Source: an uncultured Desulfobacter sp.
GTDB taxonomy: Bacteria; Desulfobacterota; Desulfobacteria; Desulfobacterales; Desulfobacteraceae
Direction: 5' to 3'
NCBI RefSeq assembly: GCF_963677125.1
Contig: NZ_OY781882.1
Location: 2,612,501-2,676,500, forward strand
Length of the DNA stretch: 64,000 nt
Each line of letters begins with the position of its first letter. The first letter of the stretch is position 1. A program made the position numbers and the translations under genes. The notes below the pieces were generated by a model. It was given only the letters and a program-made list of their open reading frames with translations. It was not told where the DNA came from and did no database searches. Of this stretch, positions 42,607 through 51,828 are shown piece after piece.

Positions 42607-43928
42607 TGGGAAAGGCAAAAAATCTTACCGTTCTTATGAACGGTGTTCCTGTGGGCCGGCTTACCCGCAGTGCCAAAGGGATTATCTCTTTTGGTTATGA
42701 CGAAGCTTGGCTTTCAGACCGCAACAGAAGACCCTTGTCGCTGTCATTGCCTCTCACAACCCAGGTTTATTCTGGTGACAGGGTTGAAAATTATTTTGAT
42801 AACCTGTTGCCGGACAACATGACATTGCGCAACAGGCTGCAGGCCAGAGTCGGGGCTTCGTCCACCCGGGCCTTTGACCTACTTTCCCACATCGGCAGGG
42901 ATTGTGTTGGAGCCGTTCAACTTGTGCCAGAAGGGGAAACACCAAATGTCAAAATGGTCACCGCAGATCGGGTAGATGAAGAGCAGATAGAAGCTATTCT
43001 CAAGTCCTACGCCGTCATGCCCCTGGGAGTTGACATTGATGCCGATTTCAGGCTTTCCGTTGCCGGTGCCCAGGAGAAAACCGCATTCCTCAGGATGCAA
43101 AACGGCTGGTACCGCCCTTCCGGGTCCACCCCTACCAGCCATATTTTCAAGCTGCCCATGGGGCGACTGGGCCAAACCGGCTTAGATTTGTCAGGCAGTG
43201 TGGAAAACGAATGGCTCTGCCAAAAGCTGTTGGGAGCCTTTGGCATGGCGGCGGCTGACACCCAGCTGGCAAACTTCGGCAGCCAAAAGGTGCTGGTGGT
43301 GGAGCGGTTTGACCGACGCTGGTCCGCTGACAGCACCTGGCTGATCCGGTTACCCCAGGAAGATATCTGCCAAGCCACGGGAACCCCTTCGGCCCTGAAA
43401 TATGAGGCGGACGGGGGGCCAGGCATGACCACGGTCATGGATTTGCTTCTGGGGTCAGACAAGGCTCATGAGGACCGGACCTTATTCATGACGGCCCAGC
43501 TGCTTTTCTGGATGTTGGGGACCATTGACGGTCACGCCAAGAATTTCAGCATTTTTCTTCGTCCCGGCAGCCGGTTTCACCTGACCCCACTTTACGATGT
43601 AATTTCAATCTATCCTTTGGCCAGGGCCGGCCAGATTTCCATGCACAAGGTTAAGATGGCCATGGCCGTGTCAGGGAAAAACCGTCATTACAGATGGAAC
43701 AGTATAACCAGAAGACATTGGTTAAATACTGCAAAAAAATGCAGGTACCCGGAAGATGAGATGAAGCAAATTATTGAAAAATGTTGCGATATGGCACAAG
43801 GGTGCATCGATCAGGTAGGTGCTACCCTCCCCCCGGGGTTTCCCGGACAGATCTCAGCAGCAATTTTTTATGGAATGCACCAGGCAAAGGAACGGTTGAT
43901 TAACAATAAAAAGGATGAATCTGTTTAA
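42600..43928 (+). CDS. hipA: HipA-type serine/threonine kinase toxin
   Basis: A 442-residue kinase of the HipA family, whose E. coli member phosphorylates glutamyl-tRNA synthetase and causes persistence. It has the N-terminal subdomain (VLMNGVPVGRLTR..., RPLSLSLPL, YFDNLLPDN), the Gly/Ser loop around LSVAGAQEKTAFL, the nucleotide-binding FKLPMGR, the catalytic loop TIDGHAKNFSIF (Asp and Asn both present) and the metal-binding LTPLYDVIS. All catalytic residues seem intact, so it is probably active. The start is ATG 42600 or ATG 42606; both overlap hipB. The pair lies in the mobile zone next to a tRNA fragment. Confidence 0.9.
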   Translation: MVMGKAKNLTVLMNGVPVGRLTRSAKGIISFGYDEAWLSDRNRRPLSLSLPLTTQVYSGDRVENYFDNLLPDNMTLRNRLQARVGASSTRAFDLLSHIGRDCVGAVQLVPEGETPNVKMVTADRVDEEQIEAILKSYAVMPLGVDIDADFRLSVAGAQEKTAFLRMQNGWYRPSGSTPTSHIFKLPMGRLGQTGLDLSGSVENEWLCQKLLGAFGMAAADTQLANFGSQKVLVVERFDRRWSADSTWLIRLPQEDICQATGTPSALKYEADGGPGMTTVMDLLLGSDKAHEDRTLFMTAQLLFWMLGTIDGHAKNFSIFLRPGSRFHLTPLYDVISIYPLARAGQISMHKVKMAMAVSGKNRHYRWNSITRRHWLNTAKKCRYPEDEMKQIIEKCCDMAQGCIDQVGATLPPGFPGQISAAIFYGMHQAKERLINNKKDESV

Positions 43929-44066
43929 AAATTTTATAATGAAGTGTTTTAAAAAAAGGATTTAAGATAGGTGGTCCGGGATTTTGCCAGACCACCACTT
44001 AAGGAGAGCCCAAATAAAAAAAGGGCTCAGAAGAAAAGAATTCTTCTAAGCCCTAAAAATCTGGGT

Positions 44067-44116
44067 TGGAGGCGGCTCCCGGATTTGAACCGGGGAATAA
44101 CGGCTTTGCAGGCCGT
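44067..44116 (-). other. 3' fragment of tRNA-Cys(GCA), candidate attachment site
   Basis: The minus strand carries the anticodon arm ACGGC-CTGCAAA-GCCGT (anticodon GCA), the T arm CCCGG-TTCAAAT-CCGGG, the 3' acceptor strand AGCCGCC, discriminator T and CCA (44067-44069). The D arm and 5' acceptor strand are absent: the sequence upstream of the anticodon stem cannot form them. Tyrosine integrases often recombine in the tRNA anticodon-to-3' region and leave such a copy at the far end of an island; a tyrosine integrase gene starts 225 bp away. Confidence 0.8.
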
Positions 44117-44341
44117 AGTCTATCATTTCCGCGCACACTTCTTTCGAAACATTACGTCTAATACCTTGTATCAGACGCTTTCCCCAAAAAGCAACAATTT
44201 TTTTAGTTAGATGCAAATTTTGTAATTCATCCACAAGAATTATTAGGTTTAACTACTTGAATTTATTAGAGCTAACATCCTGCATGAATTTTGCATTTAG
44301 GGGATAAAGTTACCTAATTTTTCTATTTAGGAGGTATTCAA

Positions 44342-45190
44342 TTGAAACAGATCAGAAAAGTTCATGAAGCGTGGGAATTTTATGACGAATTTATTTTACA
44401 GTCGCTTTCAAAGAGAAGTCAAACCACAGAAACAGGCCGATGGAAAAACCATATTTCCCCGATAGTTGGGGAAAAAATCATCAATGAATTAAACATAGTA
44501 GATCTTCTGAAATTACGCAAATCGTTGGAATCAAAGAAATTGAGCCCTCAGACTGTTTTTCATTGCTTATCCTTACTGCGCAGAATCCTTAACCGGATTG
44601 TCGATTATGATCACTCTGTGCAGGTGCCTAAATTCAGAAATGTAATGCCCCAATTTGATAACCGGAGGGTCCGTTATCTTTCAAGGCCGGAATTTGATCT
44701 TCTTCTAAATATTTTAAAGCAGAAATCAAAAGCCTGGGTCGACATATCATTATTTGCCGTGAACACTGGGTTGCGGCGAGGGGAAATCTTTAATCTCGGT
44801 TTTGAAAATATCAACAAGAGTGACCGTAATATTTGTATTTTAGATTCTAAAACTCATAAAAACAGGGTTATACCCTTAAATGGCACAGCCTTTAAAATAA
44901 TTTCGGATAACAAAAACAGAAAAACATTTACCTTGTCTGCACCAAAAATATTTGAACAGGCCGTCAAGGAATCCGGCCTCAATGATGGGATCAAAGACTC
45001 CAGGCAAAAAGTTGTATTCCATACACTGCGTCACACTTTTGCAAGCTGGCTTGTTCAGGGTGGGGTTACGCTTGAGGTGGTCAGTAAATTGCTTGGCCAC
45101 AGCAGCCTTAATATGACAATGCGATATGCGCATTTAGCACCCTCCCAGGCAGAAGCCGCTGTTAATATAATAAGTCAAAAACTTAAATAA
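44342..45190 (+). CDS. Tyrosine recombinase/phage-type integrase
   Basis: A 282-residue site-specific recombinase with an N-terminal SAM-like DNA-binding domain (about 1-95) and a C-terminal catalytic domain carrying the full set R-K-H-x-x-R-H-Y: NTGLRRGEIFNL, SKTHKNRVIPL, HTLRHTFASWL, LGHSSLNMTMRYAHL. The start is a TTG at 44342 preceded at six to seven bases by AGGAGGT; no in-frame ATG fits better. It reads away from the tRNA-Cys fragment, the usual arrangement for an integrative element whose attachment site is that tRNA. No excisionase is seen. Confidence 0.88.
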   Translation: MKQIRKVHEAWEFYDEFILQSLSKRSQTTETGRWKNHISPIVGEKIINELNIVDLLKLRKSLESKKLSPQTVFHCLSLLRRILNRIVDYDHSVQVPKFRNVMPQFDNRRVRYLSRPEFDLLLNILKQKSKAWVDISLFAVNTGLRRGEIFNLGFENINKSDRNICILDSKTHKNRVIPLNGTAFKIISDNKNRKTFTLSAPKIFEQAVKESGLNDGIKDSRQKVVFHTLRHTFASWLVQGGVTLEVVSKLLGHSSLNMTMRYAHLAPSQAEAAVNIISQKLK

Positions 45191-45331
45191 AAATTGGGCG
45201 ATTATTATAGATTTATGTATCCTTTTTATAGATTTCTGCATGTTTTTTATCGATAAACGCAGATTATTTAAGAATTCGCCAGATATCTTCATTTATCTCG
45301 AATATTCTGTATAAATCTTGGATGGTAAGAG

Positions 45332-45386
45332 GGCAGGACATGTAAAGTAGGCCCACTTTTCAAGGTGGTTAACTTTACGTCCTGCC
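45332..45386. repeat. Long imperfect hairpin after the integrase gene
   Basis: GGCAGGAC-AT-GTAAAGT pairs with ACTTTAC-GTCCTGCC, leaving a 2-base bulge, and encloses a smaller hairpin CCAC..GTGG. It could end the integrase transcript or be an end of a mobile element. Confidence 0.55.
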
Positions 45387-45400
45387 TTATTCATTTCATT

Positions 45401-45436
45401 CAACGGGCCTTATTCGCTATGCTCAACGGTGATTTT
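45401..45436 (+). repeat. 36-bp dispersed repeat, copy 2
   Basis: Begins CAACGGGCCTTATTCGCTAT and continues TGCTCAACGGTGATTT; it matches 19594-19629 with two substitutions. Confidence 0.6.
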
Positions 45437-45812
45437 AGGATGTAACGGAACCATAATGGCGGCGGTGTTTACCGGAAGGATAAAAGCATGAAAATCCCTT
45501 TTGAATGATCGCCGTAAACCTAAAAGGCTCAGTTCGTGGTCAGCCCCACTCCCCCCCCCCACCCCGTCCCGTCAACTTGGAAAATACCACCGATGATCCA
45601 TGCGGCAGTTTCAGATGCCAAGAACAGGCGAATGACAACCTGTCAACATCTCATATAGCACCCAAAATCTGTTTAGCAGAAAGCCGGAAACTACTCATTC
45701 CCAAAGTCGCATTTTTGTAGCCCGCAAGAAATACATTCTTTTATTTATTATACCGTACAAAAACTATATTAATTGCGGTTGTATTGATTATATTAAACAA
45801 AAAAGGATCGCC

Positions 45813-47021
45813 GTGAATATCCCCACCAAATACATTGAACGCCCGGTATACATGGACAGAATAATGCCTTATGTCCGAAAGGATATTATGAAAATCCTGG
45901 TGGGCCAGCGCAGAGTTGGCAAAAGTTATTTGCAGTTCCAACTCATGGACCGGCTCACGGCCCTGCACCCGGAAGACCAGCAGATTTATATAAACAAAGA
46001 ACTTCATGAATTCGCCGAGATCCGTCATGCCCAGGATCTCCTGAATTATATAACCTCCCGGCGAGATCCTGACAGACGTTTGGCACTTTTTATTGATGAG
46101 GTGCAGGATATTGATCAATTCGAAACCGCCCTGCGCAGCCTTCAGGCCGGTGGTGGCATTGATATCTTTGCCACCGGCAGTAATGCCAAACTTCTTTCCG
46201 GGGAACTGGCCACCTATCTATCCGGCCAGTACGTTGAAATAAAGGTATATGGGCTGACCTATAGTGAATTTTTAACTTTTCACGGGCTTGAGCAAGGGCT
46301 GGATAGCCTGCAAACCTATCTGAAATTTGGCGAACGTCCCTACCTAAAACATCTGTCTTTAGACGATTCAATTGTTTTTGATTATCTGAGAAACGTTTCA
46401 GATGCCATTATCCTAAAAGACATTATTGCCAGGTACGACATCCGGAATGTTGCCTTTCTGCAGCGGTTATGCCGTTTCCTCGCAGATAACGTCGGCTCCC
46501 TGGTCACGGCGCGAAAAATCAGCACCTACCTGAAATCCCAGCAGATCAAAATCGCCCACAACCTGGTCATTGACTACCTGTCATATTTTTCCAGCGCCCA
46601 GCTTGTACTTCAAGCAAGACGGCATGACATTGCCGACAAAACAATTTTTGAAATTTGAAAAAAATACTATTTTGAGGATCTTGGCATCCGTCATGCAATG
46701 GTTGGGTTCAACACCTCAGACATCAATAAAATTATTGAAAACGTAATTTTCACCCACTTGAAAACAGCCGGATATGAAGTCACCGTTGGACAAATTGGAA
46801 AAAAGGAAACCGATTTTGTCTGTGAAAAGCAAGGGGAACACCTGTACATCCAGGCTGCTTACATGATTCCAGATGACAAGGTTCGGGATCGTGAATGCGG
46901 CAGTCTTCTTGCTATTCCAGACAACCATCCTAAAAAAGTGGTGACCATGGACCCGGTTATCGGCGGCACATATAAAGGCATTGAGCATGTCCATCTTGAA
47001 AAGTTCCTGCTTTCTCTATAA
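45813..47021 (+). pseudogene. AAA_14/DUF4143 ATPase broken by an in-frame stop
   Basis: Two open frames in the same phase form one ATPase of about 400 codons. The first (45813-46658) has Walker A VGQRRVGKS, Walker B LALFIDEVQDI, sensor IFATGSNAKLL and DUF4143 segments; it ends at TGA 46656-46658. The second continues with no gap: KKYYFEDLGIRHAMVGFN, then IENVIFTHLKTAGYEV...GKKETDFVCEK, the expected nuclease-like C-terminus. The intact protein would read I-F-E-x-x-KYYFEDLG across the join. A single nonsense mutation, or a sequencing error, is the simplest reading. The start is a GTG with AAGGA upstream. Confidence 0.8.
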
Positions 47022-47168
47022 CTCCACCTACATTTGATGAAATCCATTTCTATCAGAACCATGAAAATTTGATAATTACCCTACTTATGATTAACGCTCT
47101 TCTATCACTCCTCATGCCAAGGGAGGGTATTAGAAATTTGAAATGGCTTTTCCCCCACAATGATTTCG

Positions 47169-47579
47169 TTATTCCTTTCTGTTCGGGAGCTGGTTAAATT
47201 TGGCTATTTTTTCTAACGCATCGTCCCAATTGGCTTTGTTCCCCCAATAAATATGACCTTGAGGTTTTATTCGCACATCGCTGTCGAGACTCCCAGCAGG
47301 GACAACCAACAATCCTCCATCCATCTGCATACTTGGAAGAGCTGAGCCACAATTCGAGCAAAAACTTTTTATGTGCCCCTCTGATTTAAAATCAAAGATT
47401 TTGGCCTTATCTTTTCCCGACAGCCATATCAACCTTGCCGAAGAGGAAAATAGATTAGCGGCATGGGCGGAACCAGTGTCTTTGCGACAACGTTCGCAGT
47501 GGCAAAGAAAAAAGCTTTCAAACTCTCCGATTATTTCAAAAGTAATTTCACCACAAAGGCAAGAGCCTTTATATTTCAT
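47169..47579 (-). CDS. GFA-family (CENP-V/glutathione-dependent formaldehyde-activating-like) protein
   Basis: A small zinc-binding protein of 136 residues with the GFA/CENP-V/S-(hydroxymethyl)glutathione synthase fold. Zinc ligands are visible as GSCLCGEITFE, CHCERCRKDTG and SFCSNCGSALP. The family includes formaldehyde-activating enzymes but most members are uncharacterised; a glutathione-dependent role is doubtful in a strict anaerobe. AGGAG lies 12 bases before the ATG. It stands alone at the edge of the mobile region and may have been acquired. Confidence 0.82.
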   Translation of the reverse strand: MKYKGSCLCGEITFEIIGEFESFFLCHCERCRKDTGSAHAANLFSSSARLIWLSGKDKAKIFDFKSEGHIKSFCSNCGSALPSMQMDGGLLVVPAGSLDSDVRIKPQGHIYWGNKANWDDALEKIAKFNQLPNRKE

Positions 47580-47811
47580 GCACCTTCTCCTAAATTTTAA
47601 TTAATTTAGTGCGTTGCTATAAAATCAGTCCTGAAGCGTTTTCCATTTATCCTCTAAACAGCAGGAGAATATCCTGGCTGCCACCAGAGAGCAATGGAGA
47701 ATTTGAATCTCGGAAATCAGATTTGACCAATCGGCATTTTGAGTTGTAGCGAGGACTATTCTTCTGATAAACTCAGTATTTCAGCCGAAATGACGAGGCA
47801 TTGAAAAAATT

Positions 47812-50800
47812 CTATTTAGATATGCGGTTTGATTTCGGATTAATATAATGTATAAAATTTTGCAGCAGTTCCTTGTTTCCATTATGGCTGCTACCGTCAA
47901 AAACCATATTGAGCACTGGAATCGGATTGGGTATTGCATCGCCAAGCTGTCTTGCGATAATACCTGTATTTTCGTAGGCCGATGCAATCTCAAGAATGCC
48001 GGTGGGGGCTGTCTGGGTGAATCGTTTGGCCAAGCGATAACGCCCGTTGCTGCCGGAAAAAAGCGGTAATATATTGTCGGCAGCAGCTTGCAAGGCTGCA
48101 GGATCGGGTTCAAAAGCGCCTGCGGCTCCCATTGCGCGGGCCACCCTGATCATCAGTTGCCGGCACTGATCAAGACGTTTATGGACTTCGGGATTCTTCG
48201 GGCGGCGGTTCCAGTCTTTCCATAACAGATAAAGCACTTCGGAGAGCGGTTGCCAACAGATCCGGCCCGGAATGGTGTCCATAAAAAACTGGTTATTGAA
48301 GGGATTAAAAACCACAGCAAGTTCACCTGTGACCAGAAGCTTGAATTTATCCGGAACAATAAAGGCTGCTGTACGGGTGGCAAGATCAACCACAGCATTT
48401 TCATCCAGACGGTCTATTGATGCAATCACCTGTTTCAGGGTCGTTTTTCGGTCCCGGACCGGACCCGCCAAAACAATGTCACCAGCCACCAGAGGAAGGA
48501 AAAAGCGGGGGAAAAAATCCGGGGCCAGAACGGCATCCTCCAAAAAGGGGGCATAGATGCGTGTGCCGGGAAAATCATCTCCAAGGAGGGATGCAATAAC
48601 CTGGGCATAAAGCCCTTCTACTTCTGCGCCTTCGGTCTGGGGAATGAGAATGGACCCTGTCCGGCCTGCCATAGCATGCTTTCTGGCATCCCCCATGAGG
48701 CTGACAAAGGAGAGATATTCCTTGGCGGCACTCAGCTGCTTCCCTTGCTCAAGGCTGTCTGAGTCGGTTGGACTGAGAAGTTTGGCCCGGACCCCTTTGG
48801 TTTCCAAAACGGCACAGGCCAGTTCAGAAAAGGGAAACAAGGAAGGAATGGCCAGGGGACGGTCTTTGTCCAATGAGGAGAGCAGACGGCCTGGTTTATC
48901 CGGGTGTGCTTCGGGAACAGTTTTTTTGTCAAAACTCAAGGCAAAGGCTTCCAGTCTGGTGATGATGCCTACCTTTGAGCTGTGTTCATCCACCTCCAGG
49001 TGGAGAAAGGGTTTCCCTTCCATTTCCTTGCGGAAAAGATGAAGCAGGGCCGTGTCCGGACCACACCCGTGATTGGTCAGGTAGACGGCAAAAAGGTTAG
49101 GGGTTTGCCGTATCTTTCTGGCACCGGCAAGAATGTGCTGGGCAAATGGCCAGTACAGATTAGGATAATCTTTGTTCATTCCTTCTTCTTCGGCTTCCAG
49201 AACGAAAAAGGGTATAACCCGGTGTCCCATGGCAGAAAGATGCTCCGGCACCGACATGTTCAGCACCGGGTCATTCATGCCATAGGGCCGGGTGATGATG
49301 ACAAAGACGGGCACGCCTGCAGGTATGGATGATAAAAAGGATTTGCCCAGGCGGACCAGGCTGCGGTTGTACCCCATAAAGGCAAAAACGGCCTTTTGCA
49401 TGGCCCGGATGGTGGACAGTTTTGACTTGCCCAGGGTTTTTCCCAGGTCCAGGATGGTTTGGGCAATGTACTTGGTGCCGAAGTTAAATGAAATCTGAGG
49501 ACTGAGCAGTGTGACGCCCCTGTCTTTAAGGTTCAGAGCATGTTCGGTCAATTTGGCTGCGGCCTGAAAATAGAGACAGCCGTAGTCTTTTCTTGTCCAG
49601 GAGCCGGAATGCTTCATGGTGAATACCCGGGGCAGAAAAATATAATCCACTCCTTTTTGCAGCAACGCCTCCACATGGCCGTTAATCAGTTTTACAGGGT
49701 AGCAGGTTTCCTCTAAAGCGGTCTCCCTGCTCTTGCTTACCATCTCCCGGTTTGTGGGATCGGACAGAAGAACGTTGAAGCCAAGCTCTGTAAAGAACCG
49801 GTTGAACAGCACAAAGAGCTTGTGCATAAACAAGACTCTGGGAATGCCGATGGTCGGACGGTTGGGAAACCGGTTGGGTTCATAGCCTTTAAGAAACAAC
49901 TCCCGGGACTGGACCCAGATATCGGGCACCTGTTCCAAGGGTTCCTGCTGGTTTTGTGAGGCACTCCGACGAGTCCCTGCAGTATTATCGGTGCCTGTAC
50001 TTGCGGGAGCGTCCCCAATAATACCGGATTCATATCTGGATCTGGACAGAAGTGCCGCCCCCAGAGCGCCGGTAACGCTGAAGTAGGGGGCGACGGTCAC
50101 TGGACGGCCCAAAAGGGATCGGAAGGCATTGACGACTCCCTGGTTATGGGCGATACCGCCCTGGAGAAAAATATGGTCTCCCAGGGGGCGGTCTCCGGCC
50201 ACCCGGGTCAGGTAATTTCTAACAATGCTGTAGGCCAGGCCCGCCACAATGTCGGCCTTGGCCTCTCCACGGCCCAGGGCCTTGGAGAGCGCCCCTTCAA
50301 TAAATACGGTGCAGCGCTCCCCAAGATCCAGAGGGGCTGCGGATTCGAGTGAAAGGGGGCCAAAATCCCGGAGGTCCACCCCTATTTTTTTGGCCTGTTC
50401 TTCCAGAAATGAGCCGGTGCCGGCGGCGCAGATGCGGTTCATTTCAAAATCCGTCACCACCTGGGTCTCAAGGCGAATAAATTTTGCGTCCTGGCCGCCG
50501 ATTTCCAGGATGGTGTCTGCCTCCGGATGCTGGAACAGGGTCCCTTCGGCCTGGGCCGTAATCTCATTGACCACCAGGTCCGCCCCGATGGATTTGCCGG
50601 CCAGATAGCGCCCGGACCCGGTCACCCCTATGGACAAAAGGGAAAAGTCTTTTCCCATCTGCTGTTTAAGTTTCTCCATGCCCGAACGTACTGTTTCCAC
50701 CGGGGTGCCCCGGGTACGCAGGTACTGCCAGTGCAATACCTGTTTGTCCGGGCTGATGAGTACAAGATTGGTGGATGTGGAGCCCACATCCACACCCAGA

Positions 50801-51819
50801 TGCCCTGTTACAGGAGGGTGCGGCGTTTTAACCGGGTGCAGCCCTTCCTGATCGTTTTCTCCGAAACCGGCCAGAGAGAGCATCGTGCCTTGGGATTCTG
50901 ATCCCGGCATTCCCGCATCCGGAAACTGGCAGATCCGTGACAATTCCAGTACCTGTGCTGTCCCGGGAACCGAAAGGGCCGCGCCCATTGCGTTGGCGTA
51001 GGTATGTTGTGTATCCAAAAGGAAATCATCGGCAGACAGGTTGAAGATTTTGGCCAGAGCCTGGCGCATCCCGTGGATTTCCATGACCCGGCCGGCCAGG
51101 AACACCGGCGGGGAAACCGGATTGCGCTTAACCACGTTGGTCTTATAGTTTCTAACCATGGCATGAATCAGGCCAAGGAGAATGTCCGCCGTTTCAGCCC
51201 CATCCTGCTGCAAGTGGATCATATCGGTTTTGGAGAATACAGAACAGCGTCCGGCAATCGGCAGTACCTTTGTTGCCTGCCGCGTCTGCCCAGACAGTCC
51301 GGAAATCGGTATGGCAAGGCGCTGGGCCTGTTCTTCAAGAAAAGAGCCCGTACCGGCCGCGCAGCTTGAGTTGAAAAAGAACCTCACCCGCGAGGCGTCA
51401 TTTTTTGAAATGCCGGTAATAAAACTTGCCCGGGCCGCACCGATCTCCATGATGCACCCGGCGCCGGGAACCATGGCAAGACACCCTTCCACCGCAGCCG
51501 GCACCATATCCGCCAACACAACACTTTGGCCCGGTGTCCTGCCGTCTACCTGCGACGTGCCACCCCTGTCCCCTGCGAAGGGCTCTGCCGCCCCCTTTTT
51601 AATCTGTTCGGCAAAGGGTTCTGCCAGGCTGCCGGTCATTCCCAACCGGACCTTGGGGAATTTTGAAACGATTTCAGAAAACAGGGTTTTCAGGCAGCCG
51701 CCTGGATCACCTGAATGTTTTTGAAATCGCGTGTGCACCATGCGTTTATCCGCATCCAGAATTACCAGTTTGACGGCACTGGTACCCATATCCACACCCA
51801 AAACAGGAACGGTCATCAT
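47812..51819 (-). CDS. Giant 2-hydroxyacyl-CoA dehydratase activase-like protein
   Basis: A 1335-residue cytosolic protein. Two actin-fold BadF/HgdC-type ATPase domains come first: LGVDMGTSAVKLVI with SSCAAGTGSFLEEQA, then LGVDVGSTSTNLVL with NRICAAGTGSFLEEQA. The Cys in each CAAGTGSF motif is the ligand that shares a [4Fe-4S] cluster between two subunits in true activases. A DUF2229 domain (IGIPRVLFMHKLFVLFNRFF..., ETCYPVKLINGH) and an HgdB-like C-terminal half (FPFSELAC...) follow. The known small activases deliver electrons by ATP hydrolysis to dehydratases; the large fusion proteins have no settled reaction. It is the last gene of the operon; AAGGAG precedes the ATG, 9 bp after the TonB receptor stop. 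Confidence 0.88.
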   Translation of the reverse strand: MMTVPVLGVDMGTSAVKLVILDADKRMVHTRFQKHSGDPGGCLKTLFSEIVSKFPKVRLGMTGSLAEPFAEQIKKGAAEPFAGDRGGTSQVDGRTPGQSVVLADMVPAAVEGCLAMVPGAGCIMEIGAARASFITGISKNDASRVRFFFNSSCAAGTGSFLEEQAQRLAIPISGLSGQTRQATKVLPIAGRCSVFSKTDMIHLQQDGAETADILLGLIHAMVRNYKTNVVKRNPVSPPVFLAGRVMEIHGMRQALAKIFNLSADDFLLDTQHTYANAMGAALSVPGTAQVLELSRICQFPDAGMPGSESQGTMLSLAGFGENDQEGLHPVKTPHPPVTGHLGVDVGSTSTNLVLISPDKQVLHWQYLRTRGTPVETVRSGMEKLKQQMGKDFSLLSIGVTGSGRYLAGKSIGADLVVNEITAQAEGTLFQHPEADTILEIGGQDAKFIRLETQVVTDFEMNRICAAGTGSFLEEQAKKIGVDLRDFGPLSLESAAPLDLGERCTVFIEGALSKALGRGEAKADIVAGLAYSIVRNYLTRVAGDRPLGDHIFLQGGIAHNQGVVNAFRSLLGRPVTVAPYFSVTGALGAALLSRSRYESGIIGDAPASTGTDNTAGTRRSASQNQQEPLEQVPDIWVQSRELFLKGYEPNRFPNRPTIGIPRVLFMHKLFVLFNRFFTELGFNVLLSDPTNREMVSKSRETALEETCYPVKLINGHVEALLQKGVDYIFLPRVFTMKHSGSWTRKDYGCLYFQAAAKLTEHALNLKDRGVTLLSPQISFNFGTKYIAQTILDLGKTLGKSKLSTIRAMQKAVFAFMGYNRSLVRLGKSFLSSIPAGVPVFVIITRPYGMNDPVLNMSVPEHLSAMGHRVIPFFVLEAEEEGMNKDYPNLYWPFAQHILAGARKIRQTPNLFAVYLTNHGCGPDTALLHLFRKEMEGKPFLHLEVDEHSSKVGIITRLEAFALSFDKKTVPEAHPDKPGRLLSSLDKDRPLAIPSLFPFSELACAVLETKGVRAKLLSPTDSDSLEQGKQLSAAKEYLSFVSLMGDARKHAMAGRTGSILIPQTEGAEVEGLYAQVIASLLGDDFPGTRIYAPFLEDAVLAPDFFPRFFLPLVAGDIVLAGPVRDRKTTLKQVIASIDRLDENAVVDLATRTAAFIVPDKFKLLVTGELAVVFNPFNNQFFMDTIPGRICWQPLSEVLYLLWKDWNRRPKNPEVHKRLDQCRQLMIRVARAMGAAGAFEPDPAALQAAADNILPLFSGSNGRYRLAKRFTQTAPTGILEIASAYENTGIIARQLGDAIPNPIPVLNMVFDGSSHNGNKELLQNFIHYINPKSNRISK

Positions 51820-51828
51820 TTACTCTCC

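Larger units (their letters stand above)
45191..45812. other. Gene-free stretch with hairpin, repeat and C10 tract
   Basis: No gene is supported. It has a long bulged hairpin (45332-45386), the second copy of the dispersed 36-bp repeat, and a run of ten C (45551-45560). Confidence 0.55.

Noticed and set aside
45191..45812. Short open frames in the stretch after the integrase
   Set aside because: They overlap a hairpin, a dispersed repeat and a C10 run, have no ribosome-binding site, and resemble no known family.
46656..46658. TGA as a selenocysteine codon in the DUF4143 ATPase
   Set aside because: The family has no catalytic Cys at this place and no obvious SECIS hairpin was noticed; a nonsense mutation is simpler.
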